Source of the DNA: Helicoverpa zea
Taxonomy: Eukaryota; Arthropoda; Insecta; Lepidoptera; Noctuidae
Length of the DNA: 64,000 nt
Assembly (NCBI RefSeq): GCF_022581195.2
Contig: NC_061470.1
Span: 8,928,001 to 8,992,000 of the forward strand
Direction of reading: 5' to 3'
Part shown: positions 45,620-58,700 of the stretch, in pieces
How the letters are laid out: every line of letters begins with the position of its first letter
Numbering within the stretch: the stretch's first letter is position 1
Notes under the pieces: generated by a model
Told to the model about the DNA's origin: nothing
The model's database searches: none
Seen by the model: the letters and a program-made list of their open reading frames with translations, nothing else
Position numbers and translations under genes: made by a program

Positions 45620-48600
45620 TCAGAGTCTCTTGTGCGAGTCGGTGCTGGCGCTCTTGAGGGAGCCGAAGCGGCGCGCCTGCGAGGTGGTGGGCGCGCTGTC
45701 GCGGTCCAGGCTCGCCGCGCGCAGGATCAGGCCTCGTGACTGACGGAGGGACGATTCTGGTCGCACCTGGAAAAACGAAAGGCGATAAGCCTTAGCTTCC
45801 ACGGGATTTCTCAAGGAATTTGCATCAGAATTAAAGGGTCCCATGTCCTTTTTTCAAACCCAAATCTGTTAAACTGTTATAAGGAATGATATGAGCGGTA
45901 ATAAAAACTTTGGATACTACGACTTTATCAAGTCCTTCCTGGAAGGTTATCATGGTGGTTATTTAGTGTATGATTCCTATATGTGTCAAAAATCTAAGTT
46001 ACTGGTACGTACCGGTTCTCCCACAGATGCAACACGCCTCTGCCTCGGCTCCCTGCCGGTTCTGCTGGTCTGCTCAGTGAAGGAGGTTTCCAAAGATCGC
46101 TGCGAAGCATCACTGATAGACTGCGAGAGAAGGTGGGTGGTCGATGACGAGTTCGAGTCTTCGATGTTCGAGTACTCGTCTGGACTGTCATCTCGCTGGG
46201 GGGTGTCTGACTCCTATAAAAGTAAAATGAAATGCATAAACTAATTGTTCTCTAACGGACGTTCCCAATATACCATCTACCTGTTGATTTCCATACTAGA
46301 GACAGAATTTTGACATTAGCCACAAACAAGTGACGTCTATAATACCTCCCTAAGCGAACACCAGATAGATACTGGATAAAATATTGCTAGGAACGATAAG
46401 TTAACTACATAATGTATTCTGATTCCATGAGTCGATTTATTCGATCGATTTTAAAGAAGTTATTATACCTCTTCTAAATCTCGGAGGGTGGTTGGGTAAA
46501 GGTGTCGCCTAGCGTCTTCTCTCTCCTTCTCTCTTTCCCTTTTTTCGAGCTCATCCGCTAACATCATGACCTCCCAATCACCTCCACTGCCAGGTAACGC
46601 TGTAATGGAAATACCATTTTTTTAATTGCTTTTAACAGAAAATGCCATATTATTATTTTAGGTTTATTTTTTAGAGGAATTCGCTTTGAAAAAAAGGATC
46701 GAAGGCTTCTAAGATAGGAATGAAGATTTTTGCTACAATTATATTCTAGCACTATTTCAGAAAGTTACATAGAACAAATGATTCTGCAAAGGATTTACCT
46801 CTAATTGGTGACGAGCTACCGTGACTCGAGCTGCTGGCGCGCCCTCTCCGGGAGTTGTTCTCCACGAACTCTTCAAACATAGGCGTGCGAGGTAATGACT
46901 CCGAGTCGCTGCTAGATGATGTTGAGGCCCTGGAAGTTACATCATATCCCGAATAAGTATTTATTCCCTTATCCTTGGACTCTGCAAAATTTAAAATTAA
47001 ATTTAAGAAATGGCTAATTGACAAATGTTTTTATTCAATAGCTGAAGTACGTCGAGAAATATAGAAAGTTATTTGTAATTTTTTTTGTTACATCGCATTT
47101 ATTTATATACATATAATTTGGTTTGTCGAATATGCCTAAAGACTTTGTTTTAATATTCAATATTATTTTAGATTTTTTAAATTGTAATTCCACATTATGA
47201 TAATGGTCATAATAATATTTGCATGCCGATTAAACGGCGAGACATGTGAAACACATACCTACTGTAACATCTTGTAATACCATACCATGTTTCTAGCAAA
47301 TAAAATTTCTGATTTCTGATTTCTCTAAAGAGCTAAATAATTACCATACGCTAACTATGAAGGGTAGTCAGAAGCCAGAAAATTTAACAGCCAGTCTTAC
47401 CATAGGGTATCAGGTAGCGCGGGTAACGGTGTTGAGGCGGTCAGATTGGTAGTCGCTTTATGAAAAAGTCGGTACTAAGTTGCACGATTAAACTGGGAGC
47501 CGACCCCAATTGAGTGAGTTGCTGTTGAAGTAGCGTAGTAATAAGGATCCACTTACGCGTCACTCCAGCTGCAATCACTGCCCATATCAAGAACGACATC
47601 ATTGCAGTTGTTGGTAGGTTTGTGAGTCGCTGTCCGATGGAAGAGCGAGCCCAAACTAAACTTGCGGTGCTGCCGCGGACGACCTTCTGGAAAACAGATG
47701 CCTAAACATTTTAATAGAAATAAAGATATTACAAAGCGATCCATTGTAACGTGTAGCCTTTGTGAACATTGTGATATTGCATGCAATTTTGATAACGTAG
47801 CGGTAGAGACAAATTACAATAAGCATATTCTTAGGTTTAAATAGTATCGTGCATTTTCATCTAAAACAAATCACGTTAGAACGCCAATCAGAACAAAAGA
47901 CTACACGATAGAGTTAAAATGGGACGCAAAACTAACTCCTTTCGTTTTTGCCAGTGTGATGCATCCCCGTATCCACTGAAAGGGTCTTCTTGATCTTGGA
48001 CTTGGTGTTGTCTAGGTGTGAGCCGAAGAAGTGGAAGGTTCTTCGACCGGAACGAAAACTGGACTGCTCGGGGCTCAGGAGGGAGCGGTCTTCCGATGTG
48101 GTGTGTGGAGACAACGGCCTGAAAGAGGGAGTGCTTCTGCGGTCTGTAGGTGAACTCTTTTTTGTTTCTAACAAAGTCGAAGTTAATTAATTTAGAAAAC
48201 AAATAAGACCGAATTATGATTACATAAATTATCGATTAAAACAAACAATTATTCATTTGGGGAAATACGTAATGATAACATGAATGATAGAGAATATTTC
48301 CAGAGATTTAGAAATAGATATTGTATGATTTTATTAGATAAATCTTTATACCTTGTTAAATCTTGCATCTCCATGCTTTCTTGATCACTCTGATCTTCCC
48401 AAGATTTCCTCTGCCTTAACTTAGCCGCTCGTTTTCTCGAATACGTCCCAGCTTTACCATCTAGGTTCAGATCTAACCTCTTTGATTTGCTAACAGTCCA
48501 CTGTTCTTTACTAGATGAAGTTTTATCAGTTTTTGAAAGTGATACGGCTAAGCTTTGCAATTCTGCGTAAGATAACTTCGATAGTTCAATTCCTTCAGTC

Positions 48601-51600
48601 AATTCTCTTAGGTTCTCTTCTGTGAGGTCTTCAGCTGATAAAGTTTCTCTTGCTTCTGCATTTTCTCTTTCTGGTGATCTATCCTTTTCTGCTTCATCAG
48701 CGCTGGCTGTTGGTGGAGATGTTGCGAATACTGTATCAAGCGAGTCGCCTCTCTGAAACGTTTATGCAAGTTTATTAAGATGGTCGAAATCAAAAGTTTC
48801 TTTTGAAAACCTTTTGTATATTTTTCTTACCATAAATCCTTCTTCAGCGGCCGAAGCATCTTCACTTCCTGAGCTACCACTCTTGGAAACAGGTTGACTA
48901 GATGATGTTGTTTCTATTGACCCCATTGTTACAGTAGGCTCCTCGCCAGGTTGATGCGACGTAGGACTCATACCAGCCAGTCCTAGTTTTTCTAACTCTT
49001 GAATACGCTTTTGTAGCTGACTAATTATTTCGTCTCGTTTTCGAACTTCATTTTCTAAACTATTGAACCTTAAAAAGAGAAATTATAATTTGTATTTTCG
49101 ATCCAGAGTTAGAAGATTTCACAATAGGTATATAACTCTACATAAAGGATTATGCTACATACACATATATTATTAACCGGATGGTAAAAGTTGGTAACAT
49201 ACCTTTCTTGAAATTTTCCTTGCACATCGTGTAGATGTCCTTGAATAACTTGCTTGATTCCTAATAGTACTTCTCCGAAATATTCCTGTTCTTCTAATGA
49301 GCCTGTCAATGAATACAAGCCTTAGTCATTTATTAATTGTCTTTTTTTGCAACATGAATGAAGAAAATATATGTTAGAGTTAATATTTACCTCGCAATAA
49401 TTTCCTTTGGTTGGCAACCGCTGATATTAACGTGAGTTTAGGTTTGTCTGAAGGCACTTTTATTTCTTCAGGTCTTAACGATTTTAAATCTAGCATTGGG
49501 TCAATGTTTTGTTGCAGTTCATATTCAGCTCTTATATTTAACCCATAGTCCTGAGTCACATTTTCTTCTGCTGATCTTGCAATTTGGTTATTTGGGCATT
49601 CGGGTGCTGTTACTTCGACATCAGGAGGCAATGGGGGAGATATTTGTGGTATTAGATCAACGCTAACTTCTGGCATCGTGAATACATCATCATTTTGTAT
49701 ATCAGCTGGTGCACTTCCCGGAGGGGAGGGTAATGTGTGACGATGGAAGGTAACACTTTTGGCAAATTTTGAATGTCTTGCCGCATACCCTTCTAATGTT
49801 GGTGCTCGAATTAACCTTTTTAACTCATTACTGCGTTCAGGACTTTCCGCGGGGGTTACATCCTCTGACAGTTTCTTTAAAATTGATTTTAGTTCTCTTC
49901 TTTCTAGAGTTTCGTTAGATTCGTGACTTCTGCAAGAGTCAATGGATTTCCGTTTGAATTTTCTTTTATCCATAGTGCTACCTTCTGAATGACTTCTAGT
50001 TAAAGTATCACATAGTAAATCTTCCGACGAGCTCGTACAATCTAAGCTTGAACTGCGTATTTTTACAACTTTTTCTAATTCTGCTAATTTTTGCCTTTCA
50101 TTCAAAATCTTTAGCTTTTTAACAAACGGGAGCCCACCGTATTCTGGTGACAAATCATCAATTGACCTATATTTTTTAACTCTGGGCAACAGCATTCCCG
50201 GTGACATATTAGTTTTAGTTTCCGCCGGCTTTGTGGCGTTAGTAACATTCTTCTTTGGAGATAAAGTTAATAAATCTACTGATTTCTCTTGGACGGGTTC
50301 CAAAGGGCCTGTTAAGCAAAGCTTAGGTTTATCTTTATCATTATCACTAGCAACTTCAACATTATTATTGTCTATTTTAACAAGCTCCGCCGTGGTAACT
50401 ATAGGCACACATATATTTACAACTGCCTCTGCTATACCTTCTTCTTTTTTCTCACTATTCGAACTTAAACTTTCATCTCTTTTTTCTTCTAAACTAGTTT
50501 TGCTTTGGCTTTTCGATTCCCCTAATATAGCTGCCTTTTTAAGTTTAGTCCAAGGTTTTTTACTTTTAGGTTCTTCTTTAACTTCCGTGGCAGGCGGCGG
50601 CATGGGACTAACTTCTGCTGGAGTTTTGTCTATTGATGAAGATTTTGGTTTTTCTGTGGCTAAACTATCAGTATCTTTTGGTCCACTTTGTAATAGTTTT
50701 AGTTTATCTCGGAATGTTGAGCCTACGGCTTTCGCTGGAGACTTGATTTTGCTAACAACGGAATGTGGTATTGAAATTAAGTTGCTTTCTGACTTTGGTG
50801 TCGGTTCTACTACCGCCGCTGGTTTCTCACTTATATCCTTATTGAGTGGTTGACATACTGCGGTGCCATCACTCTGCACTTGTAATATTTTATCTCTAAA
50901 ACTAACTTTTGGGCGAGACGCACCATCACTTGACCCGGATGAATTTTTCCTAGATGTTTTAGTAGTTGGACTTTGTAGTTTACCTGGGGAGCTAGACTCA
51001 GAACCTTTTCTAATTGGGCTAAGAGTCTTTATCGTTGGACTTAAAGGACTTTTAATTGAACTAGGGCTAATAGTATCGGAGCTGGAGGGCTGATTGCTCA
51101 TAGTTGGAGTAAGCTGGTTTTTATCTCTTTCTTCCTTTGCTTTTAGTAAGAGTAACCTCTGAATGAGTGGTAGACCAGCTCCTATCACCTCTGGTTCGAT
51201 ATCTGGAGCGGAACTTGTTGAAGGAGTGGGTTGTGGTGTTAGCGAGAGTACTGATGATGTTGAATGCCTTTGTTTGGCTACTTTTTCTTCACGATCCTAG
51301 AAAAAGAGAAATCATTTTCGATGTAATAATAATTCCAGGTTTATCTGTTTATGTTATTGTTGTTTTGAATTGTACCTGTTTTTCTTTGAGAAGCTTTAAT
51401 CGCGAGAGTAGTGGTAGACCGGCTCCGATAGGCGATATGCATTTCTCACCATCTTTGCTACCAGAAGTGGTTTCACCATTATTATCCTGAAATAAGATAT
51501 CAATGAACACCAAAGTACTTGCTCAAGACCATTTATGTCCTCCGATATGATAACTTACTTCTTGATTCTGTGGATGAGCAGAATCATCGCTTTCCACTCT

Positions 51601-54600
51601 CGGCATTCTTCTCAACATCTTTCCTTCTGTAGTGCCTGCTCTTTCAGCTCCAGCCAAAGTCTGTAGTTCTAATGATTCTCCAGACCTACGCCCTGCTCGA
51701 GATCTACTACGAATAGCGTTCCGTATACCCTGGAAAGCGTATTAATATACTTTATACATACATGACTTGAAGATACGCTTAAATTAAATTATCACCATAT
51801 CTCGTTAGGTTAAAATCTGTCAGAGTTGTGATAAATGAATTGAAACCTAACAATTTTAACAGTCCACGCAAACATGACATTAAATTAAACACAAATGAAG
51901 TTCCATTGCTCTGCTATCACAGTGGTTTATTAAATCCATTCATTACACGAACATGTTTGCTTCCAAATTTTCGCATTCAAATTCCAATAGCTTGAAATAT
52001 CTACTCGTATAAATTAAGCTTTGGTTCATTCATTTTGCTGATGTTATTTTATTCATACGCTAAGAAGTTGTTCAATGTGTGAAAATTGATATTAAATTCT
52101 ACGTAACATCGTACGCATGATTCCCCTGAGGGATACAGAATACAGCAACAGATAACGGCTTTATGACGTCGAATTTTCTTACCTAGACATAAAATTGGTG
52201 ATGGGCTACCTACATATTCTTATACATACATTCACCTAGATTGGTCTGTTTCCGTTTCATTACAAGACCCTTAGACACTTTTGCTGAGTGAAAAAATTGA
52301 TGAAGCACTTACAACCACCTCACCAACGACGCATGATATTAAAATTCCAAATCAAATATTGCTTCCAATTCAGAAACGATTGGTTAAAGTTTTATAACCC
52401 AACCTACCTTAACATCACTTCGTAACTTATGCACTATCCTTTTCGACGTGCTGTCGTCCCCAGACATCTTATCCGGACTGATCTCGCCTAGAAAAGACAT
52501 TTCATTAACATTTTGCTCCGTCAATATCGGAAATTAGATTTCTCATTAGCAAATTGTAAGGCATTATGAACAAGTATTTACATTTATTTCGCTCTTATTG
52601 GTTTCGGGAATATTAATGTAGGTTTGTGATTAACTCCGAATGTCTGACCTTTTTGCTGGGTAATTTTATTTCAAGCATCCTCCCACTCGTAATTAATTTT
52701 AGGGATAGCAGAAAATGGTTTCTACTTATCGTACTTTTTATTAAAAAGTTCCTGTTTACTTTTGTATAATACAATATCTTGCCTTTCCAAGTTACAAGCG
52801 TGCCCTTGTAGTTTCAAGGTGAACAGTTAATAAAAAATCTAATAATTACCTACCTATTTTATTGTTCTCACCTTTGACTTTCTTCGATACTGTTTTAGCT
52901 TCTTGACGGGGCTTCCTTCCTAAAGTTTTTAATAGGTTCCTTATTTACAGACTCTACTTTATATTATACTTTTATTTGAGTTAAAGGAATAGGGAGGGGT
53001 ATTTATAAGCATTAATTTCATTTCTCCTATCGAGAAATAATTAATGAGCTGCCAGAAATAGATTTTAGCACTAGAAATTAGCGTTCGCTTACCCTTCCTA
53101 GCCTCAAAATGTAGAATATGATTGCGATTGGCTTTACCTTTGCATTTCTTCGACATATTTTTAGCTTCTTGCAGACGTTTCCTTCCTAAAGTCTGCAGAA
53201 TTTCCTGGGCCTCGGGGTAATCCTTCATTGCTGCTAACACATCTTCCCGAGACAGCGAGAAGAGTTCGGAGTACCCAACCGATCTTACGTCTGCTGTACG
53301 TCTAAATAAAAAAAAGTTAGGAATAAGTGTCAAAAATAATTTTCATAATCTGAGATAAAGTTGATAGTGGTAAAATAATTACACAGCACTTAAAAGATTG
53401 AAACGAAAGTACAATAAATAAATTTTAATTCAAAGCGAATACATATTCAGGAATCAGGAATCCACAATCCCAAGAATTGCAGTTACGAATTCACGAGTTT
53501 TTAAATTTTAAACTGTAGACCAACGATTAAATATTCAGTGTAATATTAAAGTTACACCATTTATCGTAAACTTTGCATGATTACGTTAAAGGACCAATAT
53601 TTATATCGCTTTTTAGATAGAAATTCAAATCTTACTTGTTCAGTCCATCGAGGTTTAAAATCCCGATTTCTCCAAAGAAGTCCCCTGCTTTCATGGTAGT
53701 TAGCACCCGACCTTGTTCCGATATCACTTCAAGTATACCGTCGGCTATTATGAACATTTCACGGGCGACTTCACCTGCAACAAAGTGGAAATTATGTCAC
53801 TATGAAGCTAGTCTTGCAACAAATTTTCGTAGTTGCTTTGTTGTATGGGTTCAGGCAAAGCATATTATCTACTTCTATTTCAACGTTCTGTGGTATAAAC
53901 TAAATCTAAGTCTTTGTTATTGACCATTTGTAAGCTACTCTTACTTTGCTGAAAATAACAGAAGTATTCCAGCCACAAAAGTTTGTTTCTCTAATTGAAT
54001 CCGACAAAATCCCAAATTAGTTTTACATTGATGACATTTTAATATCTCAAACTTGTCAAACTTCCAAAGGGCACTCCCAACGCCTGAAATACCCTTTGAT
54101 TTCCATGATTCGTTTCTATCAAAAGAGAAACGATTGGAATAGCTTCCCTTGTGCACGTAACACGATTTCACGACTTACCTTTTCTACAAATGGAATCACC
54201 GGGAGTGAATATGTATGCTTTCATTTTCAACACGAGGTCGTGCAGGAATTCCGGCTGGCACTCTTGGAATATTGTCACCTGTGAAAACGTAATTAATTGT
54301 TCAAAAGTTCATTTTATCGCTTTTAATGGACTATGGTTTGTTTTTTTTTTTTTTTAATTTTGGAGCATAATGAATGCAGAATTCTTTTAAATTTAGGTTT
54401 TAAAGGCAAAAAACTAGTGACAAGTAGTCGTTTTAACAGTGCACTTAGTGCTAGAAGTAGGTTGTAAAGTGTCCAATATGTAGTCACAATAATTACAACG
54501 AACGGAAGTAAAATAGAACTTAAACTGGGTTCAATTTAAATATTCAAGAGGGCCAACTTGACACCCTTACTTCAAAGAGACATTTACGACTAGTAAAGTT

Positions 54601-55700
54601 TTATGAGAAACTATTCCATAGTGAACTAGAAATTAAAGAACCGTAGAATGTTTGTTGACCTTCAGACGTCTCGTAGACAACCGAGGGATATAGGTCACCC
54701 CGGTGTTTGGTAGCTAACTACTAGTAGACTAGTCTCTGTAATTAAGTACCCTTTTTTCATGTCTTGCTACTCTAATAAAGGGGTCTTTGCAAACTCACTA
54801 CTCTTGCTACTTTTACATCCTAAAAGGACTATTTCGAAGTCCTCTTTTGTCAGTCTCATTTAATGATTTACGGATGATTACGAAGCCTTCTGAATTTCAC
54901 ACATTTTCCTTATCAGATTTGCCATGTCATTTTATCATCATCTTCCAAATCCTATTGAAAAGCGAGTCATAACGAAACCTTTTTTTGCCTTTCACATACC
55001 TTCTTCAGCACACTAAGATTGACGTGCAAAGCGAGTTCGGTCTTCAGTTTGTCAGGTAACAGTCCCAGTGCGGTGTTGATGTCCCCTCCCCCTTGTATCC
55101 GACCCCTGGACCAGGAGTAATCGTACCAGCGCAGCACGCGTCGCTTCATGCCACCTGGCACCTGTTAAATATATCACCTCGTTTGTATGGCGCGGGAATG
55201 TTTTGCTTCAGCGCTCTTTGAGTTTCCTTACTTATTGCTGAGGACGTTTTTATTTAGGAGTATATTGAATACATATTTAGATGGAGCAATTTTAATTCTT
55301 GATGATTGTACATTTCAAAAGGGTCTTAAACCATTGTACGACTGAGTATCAAATGAAAATAGTGTAAAATTAAGTAGAAAGATCTAATTTTATATATCAG
55401 CTTTTTAACGGCAATTTATCAAATAAATAAGGACTAATTAATCTTTCCTGTCTACTCAGCTTTCGACTCGTTTTTGTGACTTTGGGTATGACACCCCTAA
55501 AGTATTTTTGCTCCTGACGTTATCCTCTTGGCTCCACTAAACTTACCTTATGGTGTCTCATATAAGTTTTAGCGCCATCCAGCAGTCTCTCAAACTCGAG
55601 CCTGTTGGCGTTCCTATTGGTGATGACATTGCCGACTTGCCCCACTATAGTGGCGAATATGAATACGCCAATCAGATAGCTCACTATTGTGAAAACGTAC
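45620..55700 (-). CDS. Cngl: Cyclic-nucleotide-gated cation channel, long Cngl type, 3' part (19 exons, partial)
   Basis: Exons in coding order: 55700-55547, 55161-55000, 54278-54179, 53774-53636, 53301-53138, 52919-52872, 52487-52408, 51729-51559, 51486-51376, 51296-49391, 49302-49203, 49068-48831, 48752-48352, 48154-47937, 47686-47557, 46981-46799, 46599-46469, 46213-46013, 45766-45620. Seen: S6 (YVFTIVSYLIGVFIFATIVG), C-linker (RLEFERLLDGAKTYMRHHKV, RVLRWYDYSW), the CNB domain (FTPGDSICRKGEVAREMFII, GDFFGEIGIL, then RTADVRSVGYSELFSLSRED with the phosphate-binding Arg), a roughly 1,200-codon Ser/Pro/Lys-rich tail with the repeated module GAGLPLL.RL.LLK, and a coiled coil (RKRDEIISQLQKRIQELEKL). 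Such channels pass cations on cGMP/cAMP binding at the plasma membrane. S1-S5 and the pore lie beyond the window. Most junctions are phase-consistent; 47557 to 46981 is not, and the 48154 acceptor is weak. Confidence 0.88.
47355..47516 (+). repeat. Lepidopteran interspersed repeat A, copy 4
   Basis: Decayed copy: 'gggtagtcagaagccagaaa', 'gtaacggtgttgaggcggtc', 'ctgggagccgaccccaatt'. It sits in the channel intron (46982-47556), antisense to the gene. Confidence 0.6.
52872..52919 (-). CDS. Cngl: 48-bp cassette exon of Cngl, tandem copy of the end of the preceding exon
   Basis: The exon encodes GRKPRQEAKTVSKKVK (with split first and last codons). The last 48 nt of the preceding exon (53138-53185) encode GRKRLQEAKNMSKKCK, 11 of 16 identical. 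Both end AAAG|GT in phase 1. The cassette is 16 codons and neutral to frame, so it can be included or skipped. Its acceptor CTTTAG is made from bases that are coding (TTA-GGA) in the original copy. Confidence 0.7.
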
Positions 55701-58700
55701 CTGAAAATCACAACATATAAGGCCAAAGCTGAATAAATAAATCTCATTATTATATAAAGAATTAATCTCTATATTTTTAAAACGTTTTAAAATAAATTGA
55801 GGTGTCGAAAAACCAAAAACAGTGTTGCTACATTAAAATAATAAGAGACAGATTACGGAAACCAAAAACTATTCAACAACCATCTACAATGAAGTTTAAC
55901 AACTAAAACAACAAACAAAATATAAATAGTGCAAAGTTTTCGAACAGTTGCGATAATACAAAACACCCCAAAAGCAATAATAACGGACAAAATAAGCGAT
56001 ACGTTTGACAAAATGGCGGAATCAGTGAAGGCTGTTCGAAAACTTTCTAAAACTCGTTGTACGACATCGATGAGTGATTTAATAAATAAAAGTAACAAAT
56101 AAAAGAAATACAGTTTATGATGGAGTAACTAGTCACATTTATAGTCGTCCGAAGTTAGTCGCTGCGAAGCGAACAGCCTCCAAATTTCTGCCGCCGCCAT
56201 TTTTATTTTTATTACGCTCCACACTGGCTGTTTCCCTCCAACAAAATGTTTGAGACAGTGTTTATGTCGAATTTATGAACGGAGAAATTTATACGTGGTA
56301 CCGTATAAAATACACGGTATTACAAACCATTGTGTGTTGTAGTGTGTTGCTCAAATGTCTCGCACGATTGCCGCCATATTTCTGAGACTAATATTTAAAT
56401 ATTTGTTTGTTCTACTGAAGCTCTAATAAATACGACAATCCTATTTTTGTGTGCTTTGCAAATAATTGTGTGCGAAAACTTCAGCAGTCTTTTTCCACAT
56501 AGTGGCGAAGCTGTAAAATCCTTTCCGTGCAATAAAACGCGTTATTGCGTATCTTTATATGTGCAATACGAGTCACTCTAACATTTTAATTCCGTCCTTA
56601 TTACCAATAAATAGTGTTTATATTCGCATGCAGTAAACACTGTCCACAAAACACATGTCGTAAGAAAACATTTGAAACGTTATAATAATTTATATTATAT
56701 GAGAATGGTGGTGTAATTTATATAAGGTGTTTACATTTTACGGAAGCCTGCGATTGGTCAGATCATAACGATGTTCTAAAAGTGTTTGTTCCATAAAATT
56801 ATCATAACTGCCTTGTTATGCGGGCTCTTATTGAAGGGAATTAGGTAGTCAAAATACTTTCATATATCCTGAAACGTTCTTATTGCGTTAAGAAAGTTCA
56901 CGTAGGTACCTAAATGTTACTTTGGTATAGTTCAATGACCTTATATCTAATGAAAAAGATACAATCAGCATGTATCTTTGAAAGAAATGTACGCCTTTTT
57001 TATCCCGAAGTGTTATCCTTCGCTTTCTTCACAGATTACGAAGGGTACTGAGATATTTCGAAACACAAAATTAATTGGAAGCTTAATCTAAGTCGCGGCT
57101 CAGTCGCACTTGCAAAGGGAAATTCACTTTAGAAAGAAAATGAGACAACATTATGAAGACAGCGAACCTTATAAAATTTGGTTGAGTGGTCGTTTATGAA
57201 AAAAAAAAGAGTGGCATTCTTAGTTATACCTATTAAATTCAATTGAAACTTGACGTTTGAAATAAATATAGAAAAAACAATGTGGTTATGGTAATTATTC
57301 TGTCACCTACTAGGCACCCATTGATTTAGCATCAAGTTTAAATTATGTTGTATTTGTGCATGTCAAAATTCGAATTCCAACAAAACATAAAACGACTGAC
57401 TATTCGAAATTCAAATTAAAACGGCTTCACTCGAAAGTTTACCGAACAGTTTGAATTTGACGTCCAACCTCTATGGAAAACAAAACACGCCACAGACTAA
57501 CAATATTTGTCATTTTTCAACCCACATTGGGACCAATGTTTTACGTCCAATACTAGAAATTCTACTTAGAATTTTCGTTGAAGCTTGGCCCTAATGTTTG
57601 TGGTATGTCAAGCGTTAGGCTGTCGGTTCTAACGTTAGTCGAGAAAGGTATCGCTGTAATTAAAACTCGCTTTCTAACGAGACAGGGAAACACCGGGGTA
57701 GCTCGTGTTTTGTTTTTAAAGTCTTCCACTTACGACTTTCTACGGAATTCTGTTTTACACATTTAGTAATGGCTTGTGCAATTGGACGTTTTATCGATGT
57801 GGTTACTTTGCTTGATCATGATAGTTACAAAAATTTTGAATTACGAGATAAACTACTTTAATTAAAAAGTTGCAGAAATGTTGATTTTAAAACCACATAT
57901 ACAACATGTAACGTAATTAACGCACACCCTAAACACCCCAATTAGAATATTATGTTATAATCATAATACATACACTGAATTTTTAATTTAACATGTATAT
58001 GCATTGTTATTTACTAAATTAGTTATACCAATTCTTGGAGAACTTTTTGGTCATACTACTACGCACGCAAAAATCGCGCCGCGCGCCGCTCGACTCGACA
58101 CAACATAACGAAACTACGGAAAAGCCGACAATACACGAAGTCTTATTACTTTGAGTTACGGTCTATTTGAATTTGTTTTAACTGTACAGGGTTAATATGA
58201 CAATAATTTCCGTAGTTTTAATTATTTTTGGGATAAAAAATTACCTATATTAAAAATGCTATAAGTCGATTCAGTAAACGATTCTGAACAAACAAATTTT
58301 AGGATGTGCGTTAATTAAGTTACATGTTGTATATAAAAAGAGTTATTATTTAAAAAGATCAATAGCAATGCAGTATTTTAATACACAAGTCAAACATCAT
58401 GCCTTCAGAACGCATAATCTAGAATTTCATTGGACAAAACAATTTTCCAGTACACCGACTTGTGAAATGAACTAATTCAAACTTGTACTGAAATGTGTAT
58501 CAACCGTTAGTTGTGTACTGTGTACTTGTGTACAAATGAACTTTTGACTTCAACTGTACCTGTGTTTTATTATAATTTCTATGCCATTAAGCAATAAGCT
58601 GCAGTTCGAATTAACAGATGAAATATTATATTTACTTTTGAATAACTTTTTTGACAATGATGACAAAACTTTTGATGTTTTTAATTAACTTTTTTCTAAT

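Noticed and set aside
45332..45739. 135-codon plus-strand hydrophobic frame
   Set aside because: Complement of the hydrophilic extension and last channel exon. The minus strand has the better coding case.
47888..48202. 104-codon frame over channel exon 14
   Set aside because: Third-position pattern and Ser-rich content favour the other frame (SSPTDRRSTPSFRPLSP). Kept only as a possible alternative in findings.
50233..50853. 206-codon plus-strand frame
   Set aside because: Antisense shadow of the Lys/Ser-rich channel exon; a leucine/serine-rich complement is expected.
57578..57766. 62-codon frame in the channel 5' region
   Set aside because: No splice context, no family, and no link to the missing channel pore exons.
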